Positions 50,567 to 59,441 are shown, numbered from the stretch's first letter. The stretch is DNA of 64,000 bases from Clostridia bacterium (GCA_910575625.1 CAJTFD010000001.1:124001-188000), one strand, 5' to 3'. Program-made: numbers and translations. Notes: generated by a model not told the origin, from the sequence alone.

Positions 50567-51681
50567 CTGTTCTCCGTAAACGTCAGCTCATTCTCCGCCA
50601 TCCGCAAGGCCGTTTCGATGACTTTGTCCATATCCATATAGCGGTACAGGCCCAGCCGTCCGCCGAACAACACTTTCGGCTCATCCAAGGCCAGCTTTTC
50701 ATACTTATTAAAGATCTCCGTGTTCCGGCTGTCGTTGACCGGATAATAGGGTTCCGCCCCCTGCTCCCATTTACTGGGATACTCCCGGGTGATCACCGTC
50801 TTCGGCTGCGTCCCAAACTCAAAATGCTTGTGCTCGATGATCCGGGTATAGGGCACCTCATGATCTGTATAGTTGACCACCGCATTGCCCTGGTAATTGC
50901 CCATATCCAGCGTCTCCGTCTCAAACCGCAGCGACCGGTATTCCAAAGGCCCATAACAATAGTCAAAATACGCATCGATCATCCCCGTATAGACCACCCT
51001 GTCTGCCTGCGCCAAGAGTGCCTCCTTCTCCGCAAAGAAATCCACACCCAGGCATACCTGCACACCTTCCAACAATTTCTTTACGATCCGGGTGTACCCG
51101 CCCTTGGGGATCCCCTGGTACGGATCTTTAAAATAATTATTGTCATAGGTGTAACGCAGCGGCAGCCTGCGGATGATGAAGGACGGAAGGTCCCTGCATT
51201 CCCGCCCCCACTGCTTTTCGGTGTAGCCCTCGATCAGCTTCTCGTAGACATCCTTGCCCACCAGGGCCAGGGCCTGCTCCTCCAGATTCTTCGGCTCCAC
51301 GATATGCATCTGCGCAATCTGCTCCTGGATCTTGGCCTTGGCCTGCGCCGGTGTCGTCACGCCCCACAGCTGATGGAATGTGTTCATATTAAATGGGAGA
51401 TTATACAGCTCGTCCTTGTAAATGGCGATCGGCGCATTCACAAAATGATTAAATTCTGCAAATTGGTTCACATAATCCCACACCTGCTTATTGGATGTGT
51501 GGAAGATATGCGCCCCGTAGCAATGTACCTGGATCCCCTCGATCTCTTTCGTGTAGATATTCCCTCCGATGTGATCCCTCTTATCAATGACCAGGCAAGT
51601 CTTCCCCCGCTGTACCGCCTCGTGGGCGAACACCGCGCCAAACAGGCCCGCCCCCACGATCAGATGATCATACCTCTTCAT
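50563..51681 (-). CDS. glf: UDP-galactopyranose mutase
   Basis: About 372 residues, converting UDP-galactopyranose to UDP-galactofuranose with reduced FAD. The dinucleotide fold is YDHLIVGAGLFGAVFAHEA; other family segments are HIFHTSNKQVWDYVNQF, FNRHIGGN-like KRDHIGGNIYTKEIEG, and GRLGLYRYMDMDKVIE at the C-terminus. The start is ATG 51681, with GGTGA five bases upstream. Glycosyltransferases using the product are not nearby; the only partner is the unknown gene downstream. Confidence 0.95.
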   Translation of the reverse strand: MKRYDHLIVGAGLFGAVFAHEAVQRGKTCLVIDKRDHIGGNIYTKEIEGIQVHCYGAHIFHTSNKQVWDYVNQFAEFNHFVNAPIAIYKDELYNLPFNMNTFHQLWGVTTPAQAKAKIQEQIAQMHIVEPKNLEEQALALVGKDVYEKLIEGYTEKQWGRECRDLPSFIIRRLPLRYTYDNNYFKDPYQGIPKGGYTRIVKKLLEGVQVCLGVDFFAEKEALLAQADRVVYTGMIDAYFDYCYGPLEYRSLRFETETLDMGNYQGNAVVNYTDHEVPYTRIIEHKHFEFGTQPKTVITREYPSKWEQGAEPYYPVNDSRNTEIFNKYEKLALDEPKVLFGGRLGLYRYMDMDKVIETALRMAENELTFTENR

Positions 51682-51717
51682 AGCTGTCACCATCCTTTTC
51701 TAAAGGTATTTTACCCA

Positions 51718-51746
51718 ATTATAACAAACTTTAACGGGGCTTGCAA
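51718..51746 (-). promoter_or_regulatory. Promoter of glf (shared sequence with 46071-46099)
   Basis: On the minus strand TTGCAA (51746-51741), 17 bases, TATAAT (51723-51718). The 37 bases around it match the promoter at 46071-46099 with about three differences. Confidence 0.8.
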
Positions 51747-51781
51747 TCGCCGCGTCATCCCCGCTCCATCCAATACAGCGC

Positions 51782-51808
51782 AAAAAGGAGCTGCCCCCAG
51801 GCAGCTCC
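51782..51808 (-). terminator. Rho-independent terminator after cobA
   Basis: Minus strand GGAGCTGCC-tggg-GGCAGCTCC followed by TTTTTG, 18 bases after the stop. A classic intrinsic terminator. Confidence 0.92.
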
Positions 51809-51826
51809 CCTACACAAGACCAGCTT

Positions 51827-52324
51827 TTAGCTATTTAGATCCTCCGTCTCCACGACCGTGACGGAATCCACATACGGCCGCAGTTCCTGACACATGGACC
51901 GTCCGGTCAGTATCATATGCATCCCCTCTTCCCGTGCTTTGACGAGGATCGAGATCAGTTCTTCCGGCTGGGCGATCCCAAAGTCCAGCACGCCCAGCGC
52001 CTCATCCAACACCAGGAAATCGCACTCGCAGGTAGTCAGCAATTTCCTGGCAAAATTTAATCCATTGCGTATATTTTCTCTCTGCTCCGCCTGTTCCTGC
52101 TCATCCAGTTCCTCATAAAACTTATCGGATTTCTCAAAACGGAACAGCTTGATATCCAGATTCATATTATTCAGATAATTCAATTCCCCTGTCTCGCGCC
52201 CTTTCAGGAATTGGATGATCACCACGCTGTTTCCCCGTGAGCAGGAACGGATGCTCTTCCCCAGAGCCATCGAAGTCTTTCCTCTCCCATTTCCACAGAA
52301 TATCTCCACACATCCATCGTTCAT
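51827..52324 (-). CDS. cobA: Cob(I)alamin adenosyltransferase, CobA/BtuR family
   Basis: 165 residues from the ATG at 52324 (MNDGCVEIFCGNGRGKT), which follows GAGGAAAAACAT; a 14-codon extension is possible but lacks an SD. The P-loop GNGRGKTSMALG, the corrinoid-adenosylation segment VVIIQFLKGRETGELNYL, and FLVLDEALGVLDFG match CobA. It attaches the adenosyl group of ATP to reduced cobalamin. It is a stand-alone gene with its own promoter and terminator, not in a cob cluster. Confidence 0.9.
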   Translation of the reverse strand: MNDGCVEIFCGNGRGKTSMALGKSIRSCSRGNSVVIIQFLKGRETGELNYLNNMNLDIKLFRFEKSDKFYEELDEQEQAEQRENIRNGLNFARKLLTTCECDFLVLDEALGVLDFGIAQPEELISILVKAREEGMHMILTGRSMCQELRPYVDSVTVVETEDLNS

Positions 52325-52417
52325 ATGTTTTTCCTCTTCATATACCGTATCCCAATGTCGGATCATCTGGACCGATCGGCCGTCCGCACTTTTTCTTAAC
52401 AGGTAGCATTTGAATGT

Positions 52418-52446
52418 ATCTTACACCACTTTTCTAAAGAATGCAA
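52418..52446 (-). promoter_or_regulatory. Promoter of cobA
   Basis: Minus strand TTGCAT (52446-52441), 17 bases, TAAGAT (52423-52418), about 95 bases upstream of the ATG, the -35 lying two bases after the ssb-like gene stop. Confidence 0.65.
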
Positions 52447-52448
52447 GA

Positions 52449-53075
52449 TTATTCCATATATTCCAGCTTGCTCACCGAAATTTCATAGGCCGTCCGCTTC
52501 TCCGTCTCATTTTCCCCGATCTTCTTCATATAATCTCTGCTCTGTATACGGCCCCATATCAATACGTGTCCCCCCACTTCAAAAGCGGATGCATAGCGGG
52601 CATTGCGGCCCCAGCATATGCAGGGTATGTAGTCAGACTTTCCGTACGGACGGTTGACTGCCAGCAAGATATCCGCGATTTCCCTGCCCAGCGGCGTCTT
52701 GCGGTATACAGGCGGTTTGCATATGTAGCCGTCCAGAAAGATCTGGTTGACCGGCATGGACTCATCTTCCTCCTCAACGAAGCTGATGTCCCGGGCAAAA
52801 ACGGAGAGGACCAGACGGTTCCGTTTCTCCTCGTGCCGGTTGTACGAGCGGAATTGCCCGTGTACCTGGATGTATTCTCCCACGTAGTCCTGTTCCACAT
52901 CGATCAGCCGCTCCGAGATCATGACCGGGATCCGGTCCTCCGACTCGCTCAAGCGCTTGATCAAAAGCTCCATCGTATAGAAGCCCTCTCCGAACACCTG
53001 GTGACTGAATGTAAATCCTGTTGCGATCTTGCCCATGATAGACACTTGGTTGTTTTCAATGATCTTATCTGCCAT
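52449..53075 (-). CDS. Single-stranded DNA-binding protein, tandem OB-fold type
   Basis: 208 residues with two SSB-like halves: about 5-105 (NNQVSIMGKIATGFTFSHQV ... EYIQVHGQFRSYN) and about 108-205 (QIFLDGYICKPPVYRKTPLG, GREIADILLAVNRPYGKSDY, IPCICWGRNARYASAFEVG). The second half closely follows the SSB motif order. The acidic C-terminal DDDIPF-type tip of canonical SSB is absent. Such double-OB SSBs occur in Lachnospiraceae beside a canonical SSB. It is divergent from typA. Confidence 0.85.
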   Translation of the reverse strand: MADKIIENNQVSIMGKIATGFTFSHQVFGEGFYTMELLIKRLSESEDRIPVMISERLIDVEQDYVGEYIQVHGQFRSYNRHEEKRNRLVLSVFARDISFVEEEDESMPVNQIFLDGYICKPPVYRKTPLGREIADILLAVNRPYGKSDYIPCICWGRNARYASAFEVGGHVLIWGRIQSRDYMKKIGENETEKRTAYEISVSKLEYME

Positions 53076-53260
53076 GAATGATAGTTCCCCTTCCTCTTTG
53101 TGGTAGTTTGTCTATAATCATATTTATGCGCCCTTTTTGGCAGATAGAACCAAAAGATCCGTCCAAAAAACATATTTTTATTTTCCTTGCAATCTACCCA
53201 GAATGTGATAAACTATAAGATTAGTGAGTATGAACATGTCAGTTTAGAAAGGATATATAT

Positions 53261-55084
53261 ATGAAGATCAAACGTGAAGACGTCCGCAATATAGCGATCA
53301 TCGCCCATGTCGACCACGGCAAGACCACCCTGGTGGACGAGCTTTTAAAACAGAGCGGTGTATTCCGCGAAAACCAGGAAGTCCAGGAACGTGTCATGGA
53401 CTCCAACGACATCGAGCGGGAGAGAGGCATCACGATCCTCTCCAAGAACACAGCCGTCTACTATAAAGATACGAAGATCAACATCATCGACACCCCCGGC
53501 CACGCGGATTTCGGCGGGGAGGTGGAGCGTGTGCTGAAGATGGTGGACGGGGTGATCCTGGTGGTCGACGCATTCGAGGGCGCCATGCCCCAGACCAAAT
53601 TTGTCCTGCGAAAAGCCCTGGAACTGGACTTGCATGTGATCGTCTGCATCAATAAGATCGACCGCCCCGAGGCCCGGCCCGACGAGGTGATCGATGAGGT
53701 CCTGGAACTCCTCATGGACCTGGATGCCTCCGACGAACAGCTGGACTGCCCGTTCCTCTACGCCTCCGCCAAATCCGGCCACGCCGTACTGGACCTGGCC
53801 GACTCTCCCGAGAACATGCAGCCCCTTTTTGAGACGATCTTAAAATACATCCCCGCTCCGGAGGGCGACCCGGAGGCCGGGACCCAAGTGCTGATCAGCA
53901 CCATCGACTACAATGAATACGTGGGCCGGATCGGCATCGGAAAAGTGGACAACGGTTCCATCCACGTCAACCAGGATGTGATACTGGTCAATGAACACGA
54001 CCCGGACAAACAAGAGCGGGTCAAGATCAGCAAATTATACGAATTCGACGGTCTCTCCAAAGTGGAAGTCTCTGAAGCGCGGATTGGATCGATCGTGGCC
54101 ATCTCCGGCATCGCCAGCATCCACATCGGAGATACGATCTGTTCCCCGGAACACCCGGAACCCATCCCGTTCCAGAAGATCTCCGAGCCCACGATCGCCA
54201 TGAATTTCCTGGTCAATGACAGCCCCCTGGCCGGACAGGAGGGAAAATACGTCACCTCCCGCCACCTGCGGGAACGCCTGATGCGGGAATTAAATACGGA
54301 CGTGAGCCTGCGCGTGGAGGATACGGACTCTCCGGACTGCTTCAAAGTCTCCGGCCGCGGCGAACTGCATCTGTCCGTGCTCATCGAGAACATGCGCAGG
54401 GAAGGCTATGAGTTCGCCGTGAGCAAAGCCGAAGTCCTCTACCGGGAGGACGAACGCGGACGGAAGCTGGAACCCATGGAGATCGCCTACATCGATGTGC
54501 CCGAGGAATCCTCCGGGTCCGTGATCAGCAAGCTGAGCGAGCGCAAAGGCGAACTGCAGGGGATGAGCCTGGCCGGGGACGGTTCCACACGCCTGGAGTT
54601 CCACATCCCCGCCCGGGGGCTGATCGGATTCCGCGGGGACTTCCTCACCCTGACCAAGGGCAACGGGATCTTGAACACCACCTATGACGGTTACGGCCTC
54701 TATAAAGGGGATATCGATTACCGCAAACAGGGTTCCCTCATCGCTTTTGAGGCCGGGGAGGCTGTCACCTACGGGCTCTTTTCCGCCCAGGATCGGGGCG
54801 CGCTCTTCATCGGCCCCGGGGAACGGGTCTACAGCGGCATGGTCATCGGCCAGAACGGAAAAGCCGAGGATATCGAATTAAATGTCTGTAAGACCAAACA
54901 TCTTACCAACACCCGCTCTTCCTCCGCGGACGAAGCCCTTAAACTGACCCCGCCCAGGATCCTCAGCCTGGAGCAGGCGTTGGAGTTCATCAACACGGAT
55001 GAACTGCTGGAGATCACGCCCTCCAGCCTGCGCATCCGCAAGAAGATCCTGGACTCCAGGGAGCGCAAGAGAGCTTCCAAGTAA
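53261..55084 (+). CDS. typA: Ribosome-associated GTPase TypA/BipA
   Basis: 607-residue translational GTPase. G1 is [15 protein letters not shown], switch [18 protein letters not shown]4 [13 protein letters not shown]. The elongation-factor domains follow, with the BipA-specific C-terminus ending in [16 protein letters not shown]. It acts in ribosome assembly and stress adaptation. AGAAAGGATA precedes the ATG. It converges with the deacetylase gene nine bases away, with no terminator in between. Confidence 0.97.
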   Translation: MKIKREDVRNIAIIAHVDHGKTTLVDELLKQSGVFRENQEVQERVMDSNDIERERGITILSKNTAVYYKDTKINIIDTPGHADFGGEVERVLKMVDGVILVVDAFEGAMPQTKFVLRKALELDLHVIVCINKIDRPEARPDEVIDEVLELLMDLDASDEQLDCPFLYASAKSGHAVLDLADSPENMQPLFETILKYIPAPEGDPEAGTQVLISTIDYNEYVGRIGIGKVDNGSIHVNQDVILVNEHDPDKQERVKISKLYEFDGLSKVEVSEARIGSIVAISGIASIHIGDTICSPEHPEPIPFQKISEPTIAMNFLVNDSPLAGQEGKYVTSRHLRERLMRELNTDVSLRVEDTDSPDCFKVSGRGELHLSVLIENMRREGYEFAVSKAEVLYREDERGRKLEPMEIAYIDVPEESSGSVISKLSERKGELQGMSLAGDGSTRLEFHIPARGLIGFRGDFLTLTKGNGILNTTYDGYGLYKGDIDYRKQGSLIAFEAGEAVTYGLFSAQDRGALFIGPGERVYSGMVIGQNGKAEDIELNVCKTKHLTNTRSSSADEALKLTPPRILSLEQALEFINTDELLEITPSSLRIRKKILDSRERKRASK

Positions 55085-55093
55085 GCGATCGGA

Positions 55094-55855
55094 TCATCGG
55101 TCCAGCACCTGTCTCCCCGTCTGGTCTATGTGGAAATCACTCCTGTAGATCAGATGGGAGACGGGAACGATCTCATACCCCTGGGACTTTAATCCGTCCA
55201 GCATCCCGTCCAGGGCCTGGGCCGTATATTTTGCGCCGTTATGGCAGCGGATGATGGCCCCATTCCCCAGATCTTTATGTGAGCAGACCGTCTCCGCGAT
55301 GACATCCGCTCCATAATCTTTCCAGTCCATGCTGTCCACAGACCACTGGACGATGTAATATCCGACCGCATTGGCTGTGCGGAGGACTTCATTGTCATAC
55401 GCCCCCAGAGGCGGCCGGAACAATTCCATCTCCACTCCGGTCAGCTCCTTTACCTTTCTGTGTACATCTGTCAGCTCCACCGTTTTCCCGTCCTTGTCAA
55501 GCTGCGTCATATCCTGGCCGCTCTCACCCAGACTGCCCAGATCGTGCCCGGCAGCCTGTATGGCCTTTGTCTCCTCCGGGTAAGCCGCCACCCAATCCCC
55601 GGTCACAAAAAAAGTCGCCTTCACATCATGTTTTTTCAAGATCTCCAGTATCTTTCCGGTATCTCCATCCCCACGGACCGTATCAAAACTCAGCGCAACC
55701 TGTTCCTTCACTGTATCCACACAGCAGATCGGCAGTTCCCTGCCATCCACACTGGTACTCACGCTGACCACTTCCGGCACATAACGGATCGCACCGAGCA
55801 CCATCACCGCCATGGCCATCCAGGCCGCCATCCATTTCAGCCTCTCCTTCAGCAT
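55094..55855 (-). CDS. NodB-fold polysaccharide deacetylase-like protein (PdaB/YlxY type)
   Basis: 253 residues with an N-terminal membrane anchor (WMAAWMAMAVMVLGAIRYV) and an extracytoplasmic NodB fold. Motif 1 reads LSFDTVRGDGDT, lacking the second Asp of the usual TFDDG. Motif 2 reads GHDLGSLGESGQD, without the HxxxH metal ligands. Motif 3 FRPPLGAYD is kept, and motif 5 reads IIRCHNG. This degenerate pattern matches the PdaB/YlxY branch rather than active peptidoglycan deacetylases, so activity may be absent or altered. GGGAGTATGCG precedes the ATG. Confidence 0.82.
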   Translation of the reverse strand: MLKERLKWMAAWMAMAVMVLGAIRYVPEVVSVSTSVDGRELPICCVDTVKEQVALSFDTVRGDGDTGKILEILKKHDVKATFFVTGDWVAAYPEETKAIQAAGHDLGSLGESGQDMTQLDKDGKTVELTDVHRKVKELTGVEMELFRPPLGAYDNEVLRTANAVGYYIVQWSVDSMDWKDYGADVIAETVCSHKDLGNGAIIRCHNGAKYTAQALDGMLDGLKSQGYEIVPVSHLIYRSDFHIDQTGRQVLDR

Positions 55856-56028
55856 CGCATACTCCCATAAACGTTGTTATCAGTCTATGCCCTTTTTTTT
55901 AAAATATGACCACCTCCGACTCATGGATCGGATGCTGCAGCGGCCGCGGCACGCAGGATCATATCGCCATCTTCTGCGTGGGATAAGATTCCGGACCGTT
56001 CGGCCGATGATAAAATAAGATCTTTTCA

Positions 56029-56057
56029 GTGACAAATCCCACAAATAGAGGTATAAT
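56029..56057 (+). promoter_or_regulatory. Promoter of the FMN-reductase/PepSY pair
   Basis: GTGACA (56029-56034), 17 bases, TATAAT (56052-56057), 42 bases before the ATG at 56100. The remaining 170 bases to the divergent deacetylase gene show nothing else recognisable. Confidence 0.78.
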
Positions 56058-56099
56058 GACTATATGGACCAACCACTGAACAAACGGAGGTATCAGCCA

Positions 56100-56717
56100 A
56101 TGAAAGTATTACTGATCAACGGAAGCCCTCATGCCCACGGGAGTACATACACTGCCCTGCATGAGATGGAACAGATCTTCGCAGCAGAAAACATCCAGAC
56201 TGAGATCATCCACGTTGGCAATAAAGACATCCGTGGATGTGTCGCCTGCGGTTCCTGCGGCAAACAGGGAAAATGTGCATTTGACGACCTGGTAAATGAG
56301 ACTGCGCCAAAATTCCAGGCTTGCAGCGGTCTGGTGGTGGGCAGTCCCGTCTACTATGCATCCGCCAACGCAACCCTGATCGCGTTCCTGGACCGGCTGT
56401 TCTACAGCACACCTTTTGACAAGACGATGAAAGTGGGCGCGAGCGTGGTATCCGCCAGACGCGGCGGCTTGTCGGCAACTTTTGACGGATTGAACAAATA
56501 TTTCACGATCAGCGGGATGCCCGTAGCATCCGGGCAATATTGGAACAGCATCCACGGCAACAGCGCCGAGGAAGCCGCGCAGGATAAAGAAGGGCTGCAG
56601 ATCATGCGGACCCTGGCAAAGAACATGTCCTTCCTGATCAAGAGCATCGCCCTTGGAAGAGAACAGTACGGCCTGCCTGAAAAAGAACCGTTTACGCGGA
56701 CAAATTTCATACGTTAA
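56100..56717 (+). CDS. NADPH-dependent FMN reductase/iron-sulfur flavoprotein-like oxidoreductase
   Basis: 205 residues of flavodoxin fold. The FMN phosphate loop is VLLINGSPHAHGSTY, the ribityl/isoalloxazine segment VVGSPVYYASANATLIAF. A Cys cluster GCVACGSCGKQGKC follows the N-terminal half and resembles the iron-sulfur site of archaeal-type iron-sulfur flavoproteins. The ATG at 56100 follows ACGGAGGTATC; a 12-codon extension includes this SD. It is 15 bases upstream of a PepSY-repeat gene. Confidence 0.87.
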   Translation: MKVLLINGSPHAHGSTYTALHEMEQIFAAENIQTEIIHVGNKDIRGCVACGSCGKQGKCAFDDLVNETAPKFQACSGLVVGSPVYYASANATLIAFLDRLFYSTPFDKTMKVGASVVSARRGGLSATFDGLNKYFTISGMPVASGQYWNSIHGNSAEEAAQDKEGLQIMRTLAKNMSFLIKSIALGREQYGLPEKEPFTRTNFIR

Positions 56718-56732
56718 AGAAGGAGGTACCCC

Positions 56733-57479
56733 ATGAAAACACATAAAAGATCGCCCCTCATCGTCCTGACTGTATGTCTGATCTCCATCGGCATACTCTC
56801 TTTTTCCGATCCCGTATCAGCCAAAAGGATCACAAGCCTGCGTCAGGCAGCAAAAACAGCCACAGCGGCAGTGAAAAACGCAGATGTCACAGAAGTTGAC
56901 AGCGACTACGAAAAAGGCCAGCTGATCTACGAGATCCAACTCATCAAAGGCGCCAAAAAATACGATATCACCTACCGTGCCTCTGATGGCAAGATGCTCT
57001 CCTACGGCTGGGAGATATACCGTCCCCAGCAGGGCAGCAAAAAGAAGATCATGAACAGGAGCAACTGCCAAAAGCTCGCTTTAAAAGAAGTCCCCGGCGC
57101 AAAGATCTTAAGCCTTGTCCAAAAAAGTGATGACGGGATCCCCATTTACAAAGTAAAGCTGACCCATAGCAACAAAAAATACACTCTAGAATACCATGCC
57201 CGGACAGGAAAATTACTGGAATACGAATGGGAACTGACAGTCTCCACCCAAAAAAACCCAACGACCAGCAAATATATCGGCGTCGCCAAAGCCAAGAAGA
57301 TCGCCCTGGCCAGAGTGCCGAATGCGACCATCGTAAAGGCCGTATCCGATCAAGACGACGGTGTACCGGTCTACGAGATCGAGCTGATCAAAGGCGCAAT
57401 GGAATACGATATAAAGATCCACGCAAGATCCGGCAAGATATTGGAATTTGAAAAAGACTATAACGATAGCTGGTGGTAA
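56733..57479 (+). CDS. Secreted protein with three PepSY domains
   Basis: 248 residues with a signal peptide (about 1-30, ending VSAKR) and three consecutive PepSY-type units at about 34-97, 108-168 and 180-244. Each has xAKxxAL..VPxA, an acidic D(D)G(I/V)P(I/V)Y turn, and a Y(D/T)I/L..HARSGKIL ending. PepSY domains often inhibit proteases or act in envelope proteins. Being co-transcribed with a flavin reductase is unusual. AAGAAGGAGGTACC precedes the ATG. Confidence 0.88.
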   Translation: MKTHKRSPLIVLTVCLISIGILSFSDPVSAKRITSLRQAAKTATAAVKNADVTEVDSDYEKGQLIYEIQLIKGAKKYDITYRASDGKMLSYGWEIYRPQQGSKKKIMNRSNCQKLALKEVPGAKILSLVQKSDDGIPIYKVKLTHSNKKYTLEYHARTGKLLEYEWELTVSTQKNPTTSKYIGVAKAKKIALARVPNATIVKAVSDQDDGVPVYEIELIKGAMEYDIKIHARSGKILEFEKDYNDSWW

Positions 57480-57488
57480 AAAATAACA

Positions 57489-57532
57489 ACGGGTATCTTT
57501 GTGATCCATCCATACACAAAGATACCCGTTTT
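57489..57532 (+). terminator. Rho-independent terminator after the PepSY gene
   Basis: Perfect 15-bp stem ACGGGTATCTTTGTG with an 11-base loop and TTT on the 3' side, nine bases after the stop. Confidence 0.92.
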
Positions 57533-57554
57533 ACGTTCGCGAAAAACTTTTCCC

Positions 57555-57585
57555 TTGACTCTGCCCTTAGGGCAGGCCCTATACT
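57555..57585 (+). promoter_or_regulatory. MerR-type promoter/operator
   Basis: TTGACT (57555-57560), 19-base spacer, TATACT (57580-57585). The spacer holds a perfect 15-bp palindrome CTGCCCT-T-AGGGCAG. A 19-bp spacer with a centred palindrome is the hallmark of promoters that MerR proteins activate by twisting the DNA. It lies 43 bases before the merR-type gene, so the regulator probably controls itself. Confidence 0.88.
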
Positions 57586-57627
57586 CTATCTCAGATCCGG
57601 ATCAGACACACACAGGAGGAAAAAAAC

Positions 57628-58431
57628 ATGCTTTCTATCGGAGAATTTTCCAGGATATGCCAGGTGAGCGTAAAGACGCTCCATCATTACGACCGCATCG
57701 GACTGCTCAAACCCATCCGCGTGGATGCTTTCACCGGATACCGTTCTTACAGCCGCGCGCAGATGGAACAGATGCTCTACATCCAACGGCTAAAACGCTA
57801 CGGTTTTTCATTGGGGGAGATCCAGGAGATCCTATCCTGCTCAGACGAACGCATACTTTTTTCAAAACTGCTGCAGCAAAAGGAAAAACTGATACAAAAA
57901 AAGAGGGAGGCAGAGCAGACGATCAGCGAGCTCTCTGCCCACCTGCACGATTTTGAAAGGACGGGAAATATCATGGGATACCAAAAAAATTACGAGATCC
58001 AGTTGACAGAAGCTCCGGCGCGGAATGTCCTCGCCTGCCGCCAGAAGATGGGCGTCAATGATTTTGGCAGATATTACAGCACACTCTACGAACGGGTGCC
58101 CAAAGAAAAAGTGACGCCCAGCGGTCTGACCGGCGCCATCTACCACGACGAGGAATTCAACCCCGAATGCTCGGACATCGAACTGATCGTGGGGATCCGT
58201 GAAAAGGAAAAAGCAGATAAGGTCATGGAGAGTGCGCTGTGCGCGATGACTGTCCACAAGGGCCCCTACTCCTCTCTGGCGGATGCATACGGCGCGCTGG
58301 TCTCTTGGATAAAGGAGAATGATTACATCGAAAATGGTGCGCCTTATGACATCTATGTCAAGACACAGTTTGACAGCCTCGCGCCGGAGGATTGGGAGAC
58401 GGAAATCTATTTTCCTGTAAAAAAGAAATAA
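57628..58431 (+). CDS. MerR-family regulator with GyrI-like ligand domain
   Basis: 267 residues. The N-terminal MerR domain (1-70) has MLSIGEFSRICQVSVKTLHH and GLLKPIRVDAFTGYRSYSRA, a coiled-coil linker follows (about 75-115), and a GyrI/BmrR-like effector domain occupies 120-265 (VHKGPYSSLADAYGALVSWI). Members such as BltR/BmrR sense lipophilic drugs and activate exporters. The ABC exporter downstream belongs to a separate two-component unit, so the target of this regulator, beyond itself, is not evident. AGGAGG precedes the ATG. Confidence 0.9.
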   Translation: MLSIGEFSRICQVSVKTLHHYDRIGLLKPIRVDAFTGYRSYSRAQMEQMLYIQRLKRYGFSLGEIQEILSCSDERILFSKLLQQKEKLIQKKREAEQTISELSAHLHDFERTGNIMGYQKNYEIQLTEAPARNVLACRQKMGVNDFGRYYSTLYERVPKEKVTPSGLTGAIYHDEEFNPECSDIELIVGIREKEKADKVMESALCAMTVHKGPYSSLADAYGALVSWIKENDYIENGAPYDIYVKTQFDSLAPEDWETEIYFPVKKK

Positions 58432-58493
58432 GTTAGACCGAGCGGGCGTGCATGCCTCCCTCCCGGACCGTAGACAAAGCACTGTATTGACAG

Positions 58494-58538
58494 CCGCCTT
58501 TTTGATATGATAAAAATATCAGAAAGGCGGTATTTTTT
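58494..58538 (+). terminator. Rho-independent terminator after the merR-type gene
   Basis: CCGCCTTT and AAAGGCGG enclose an inner TGATAT/ATATCA stem, followed by TATTTTTT. A TTGACA lies just upstream but has only a poor -10 inside the stem. The 230 bases that follow, up to 58772, contain only a promoter and no convincing gene. Confidence 0.85.
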
Positions 58539-58644
58539 ATGATGACCCAAACATCCCAAACCAGCGGTGGCGCTGGCGGGGTACTGGCCAGATCGATGCC
58601 TAAGACAGCCCGGATGAGATCATTAAAAGCAAGTGTCCGGCTTC

Positions 58645-58673
58645 TTGTATTATCCAAGAAAAAGAAGTATAAT
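58645..58673 (+). promoter_or_regulatory. Promoter of the two-component/ABC operon
   Basis: TTGTAT (58645-58650), 17 bases, TATAAT (58668-58673), 99 bases before the response-regulator ATG. Confidence 0.75.
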
Positions 58674-58772
58674 CATGATACACATCGGGAAGGCTATCAG
58701 GACTCCAGATCCTATTGCTCGAAGATGATGTTTCCGAAACCCTCAACAGTATAAACATCGTTAGGAGACATT

Positions 58773-59441
58773 ATGCCAAATATTCTGATCGTCGAAGATG
58801 AAAAGACCATGCAGGACATTATCGCAGACTATATGGGAAAAGGCGGACACACCTGCTTTACCGCCGACGACGGCATAGATGCCCTTGTCACGCTGAAAGA
58901 CCATCCCATGGATCTGATGATCCTGGATGTGATGATGCCCCATCTGGACGGCTTTTCGGTCTGCAAGATGGCGCGTGAAATGAGCAATATGCCCATCATC
59001 ATGCTGACCGCCAAGGGTGCGGAGGAGGACAAGCTGAAAGGCTATGATCACGGCGCGGACGACTATATGACAAAACCGTTCAGCCCCAAGGTGCTGCTGG
59101 CAAAGGTGAACGCCCTCCTGCGCCGCTCATCCCCCGCGTCCGCTGGATCGATCAGCGCCGGAAAGATCCTGCTCCAACCCAATGCCCACAAGGTCTATCT
59201 TGACGGACAGGAGATCATATTGACCCACAAGGAATATGCGCTGCTTTCTTTCCTGATGGCAAACCCCGGACAAGTCTTCAGCCGGGAGCAGCTCCTAAAC
59301 CGCGTCTGGGGCTATGACTTCCAGGGGACCACCCGCACTGTGGACACCCACATCAAGACACTGCGGCAAAAGCTGCGGGACGAGGGCAGACATATCGTCA
59401 CGCTGATACGCTCCGGCTATAAATTCGAGGTGGCGCTATGA
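58773..59441 (+). CDS. OmpR-family response regulator
   Basis: 222 residues: receiver domain 1-115 with EDE acidic pocket (ILIVEDEKTMQ), phosphoacceptor D52 (LMILDVMMPHLDG) and Lys in YMTKPFSPKV; then a winged-helix DNA-binding domain (about 125-220) with VFSREQLLNRVWGYDFQGTT and TVDTHIKTLRQKLRD. It overlaps the kinase gene (ATGA). Four CTCAC boxes at an 11-bp period in front of the ABC genes are its probable target. SD TTAGGAGAC. Confidence 0.93.
   Translation: MPNILIVEDEKTMQDIIADYMGKGGHTCFTADDGIDALVTLKDHPMDLMILDVMMPHLDGFSVCKMAREMSNMPIIMLTAKGAEEDKLKGYDHGADDYMTKPFSPKVLLAKVNALLRRSSPASAGSISAGKILLQPNAHKVYLDGQEIILTHKEYALLSFLMANPGQVFSREQLLNRVWGYDFQGTTRTVDTHIKTLRQKLRDEGRHIVTLIRSGYKFEVAL

Noticed and set aside
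50824..51861. 345-codon plus-strand open frame
   Set aside because: Antisense shadow of glf, running into the terminator of cobA.
58539..58754. 71-codon plus-strand open frame behind the merR-type gene
   Set aside because: It begins directly after a terminator U-tract without SD and contains the promoter of the next operon; the opposite-strand frame (58433-58657) is equally unconvincing.
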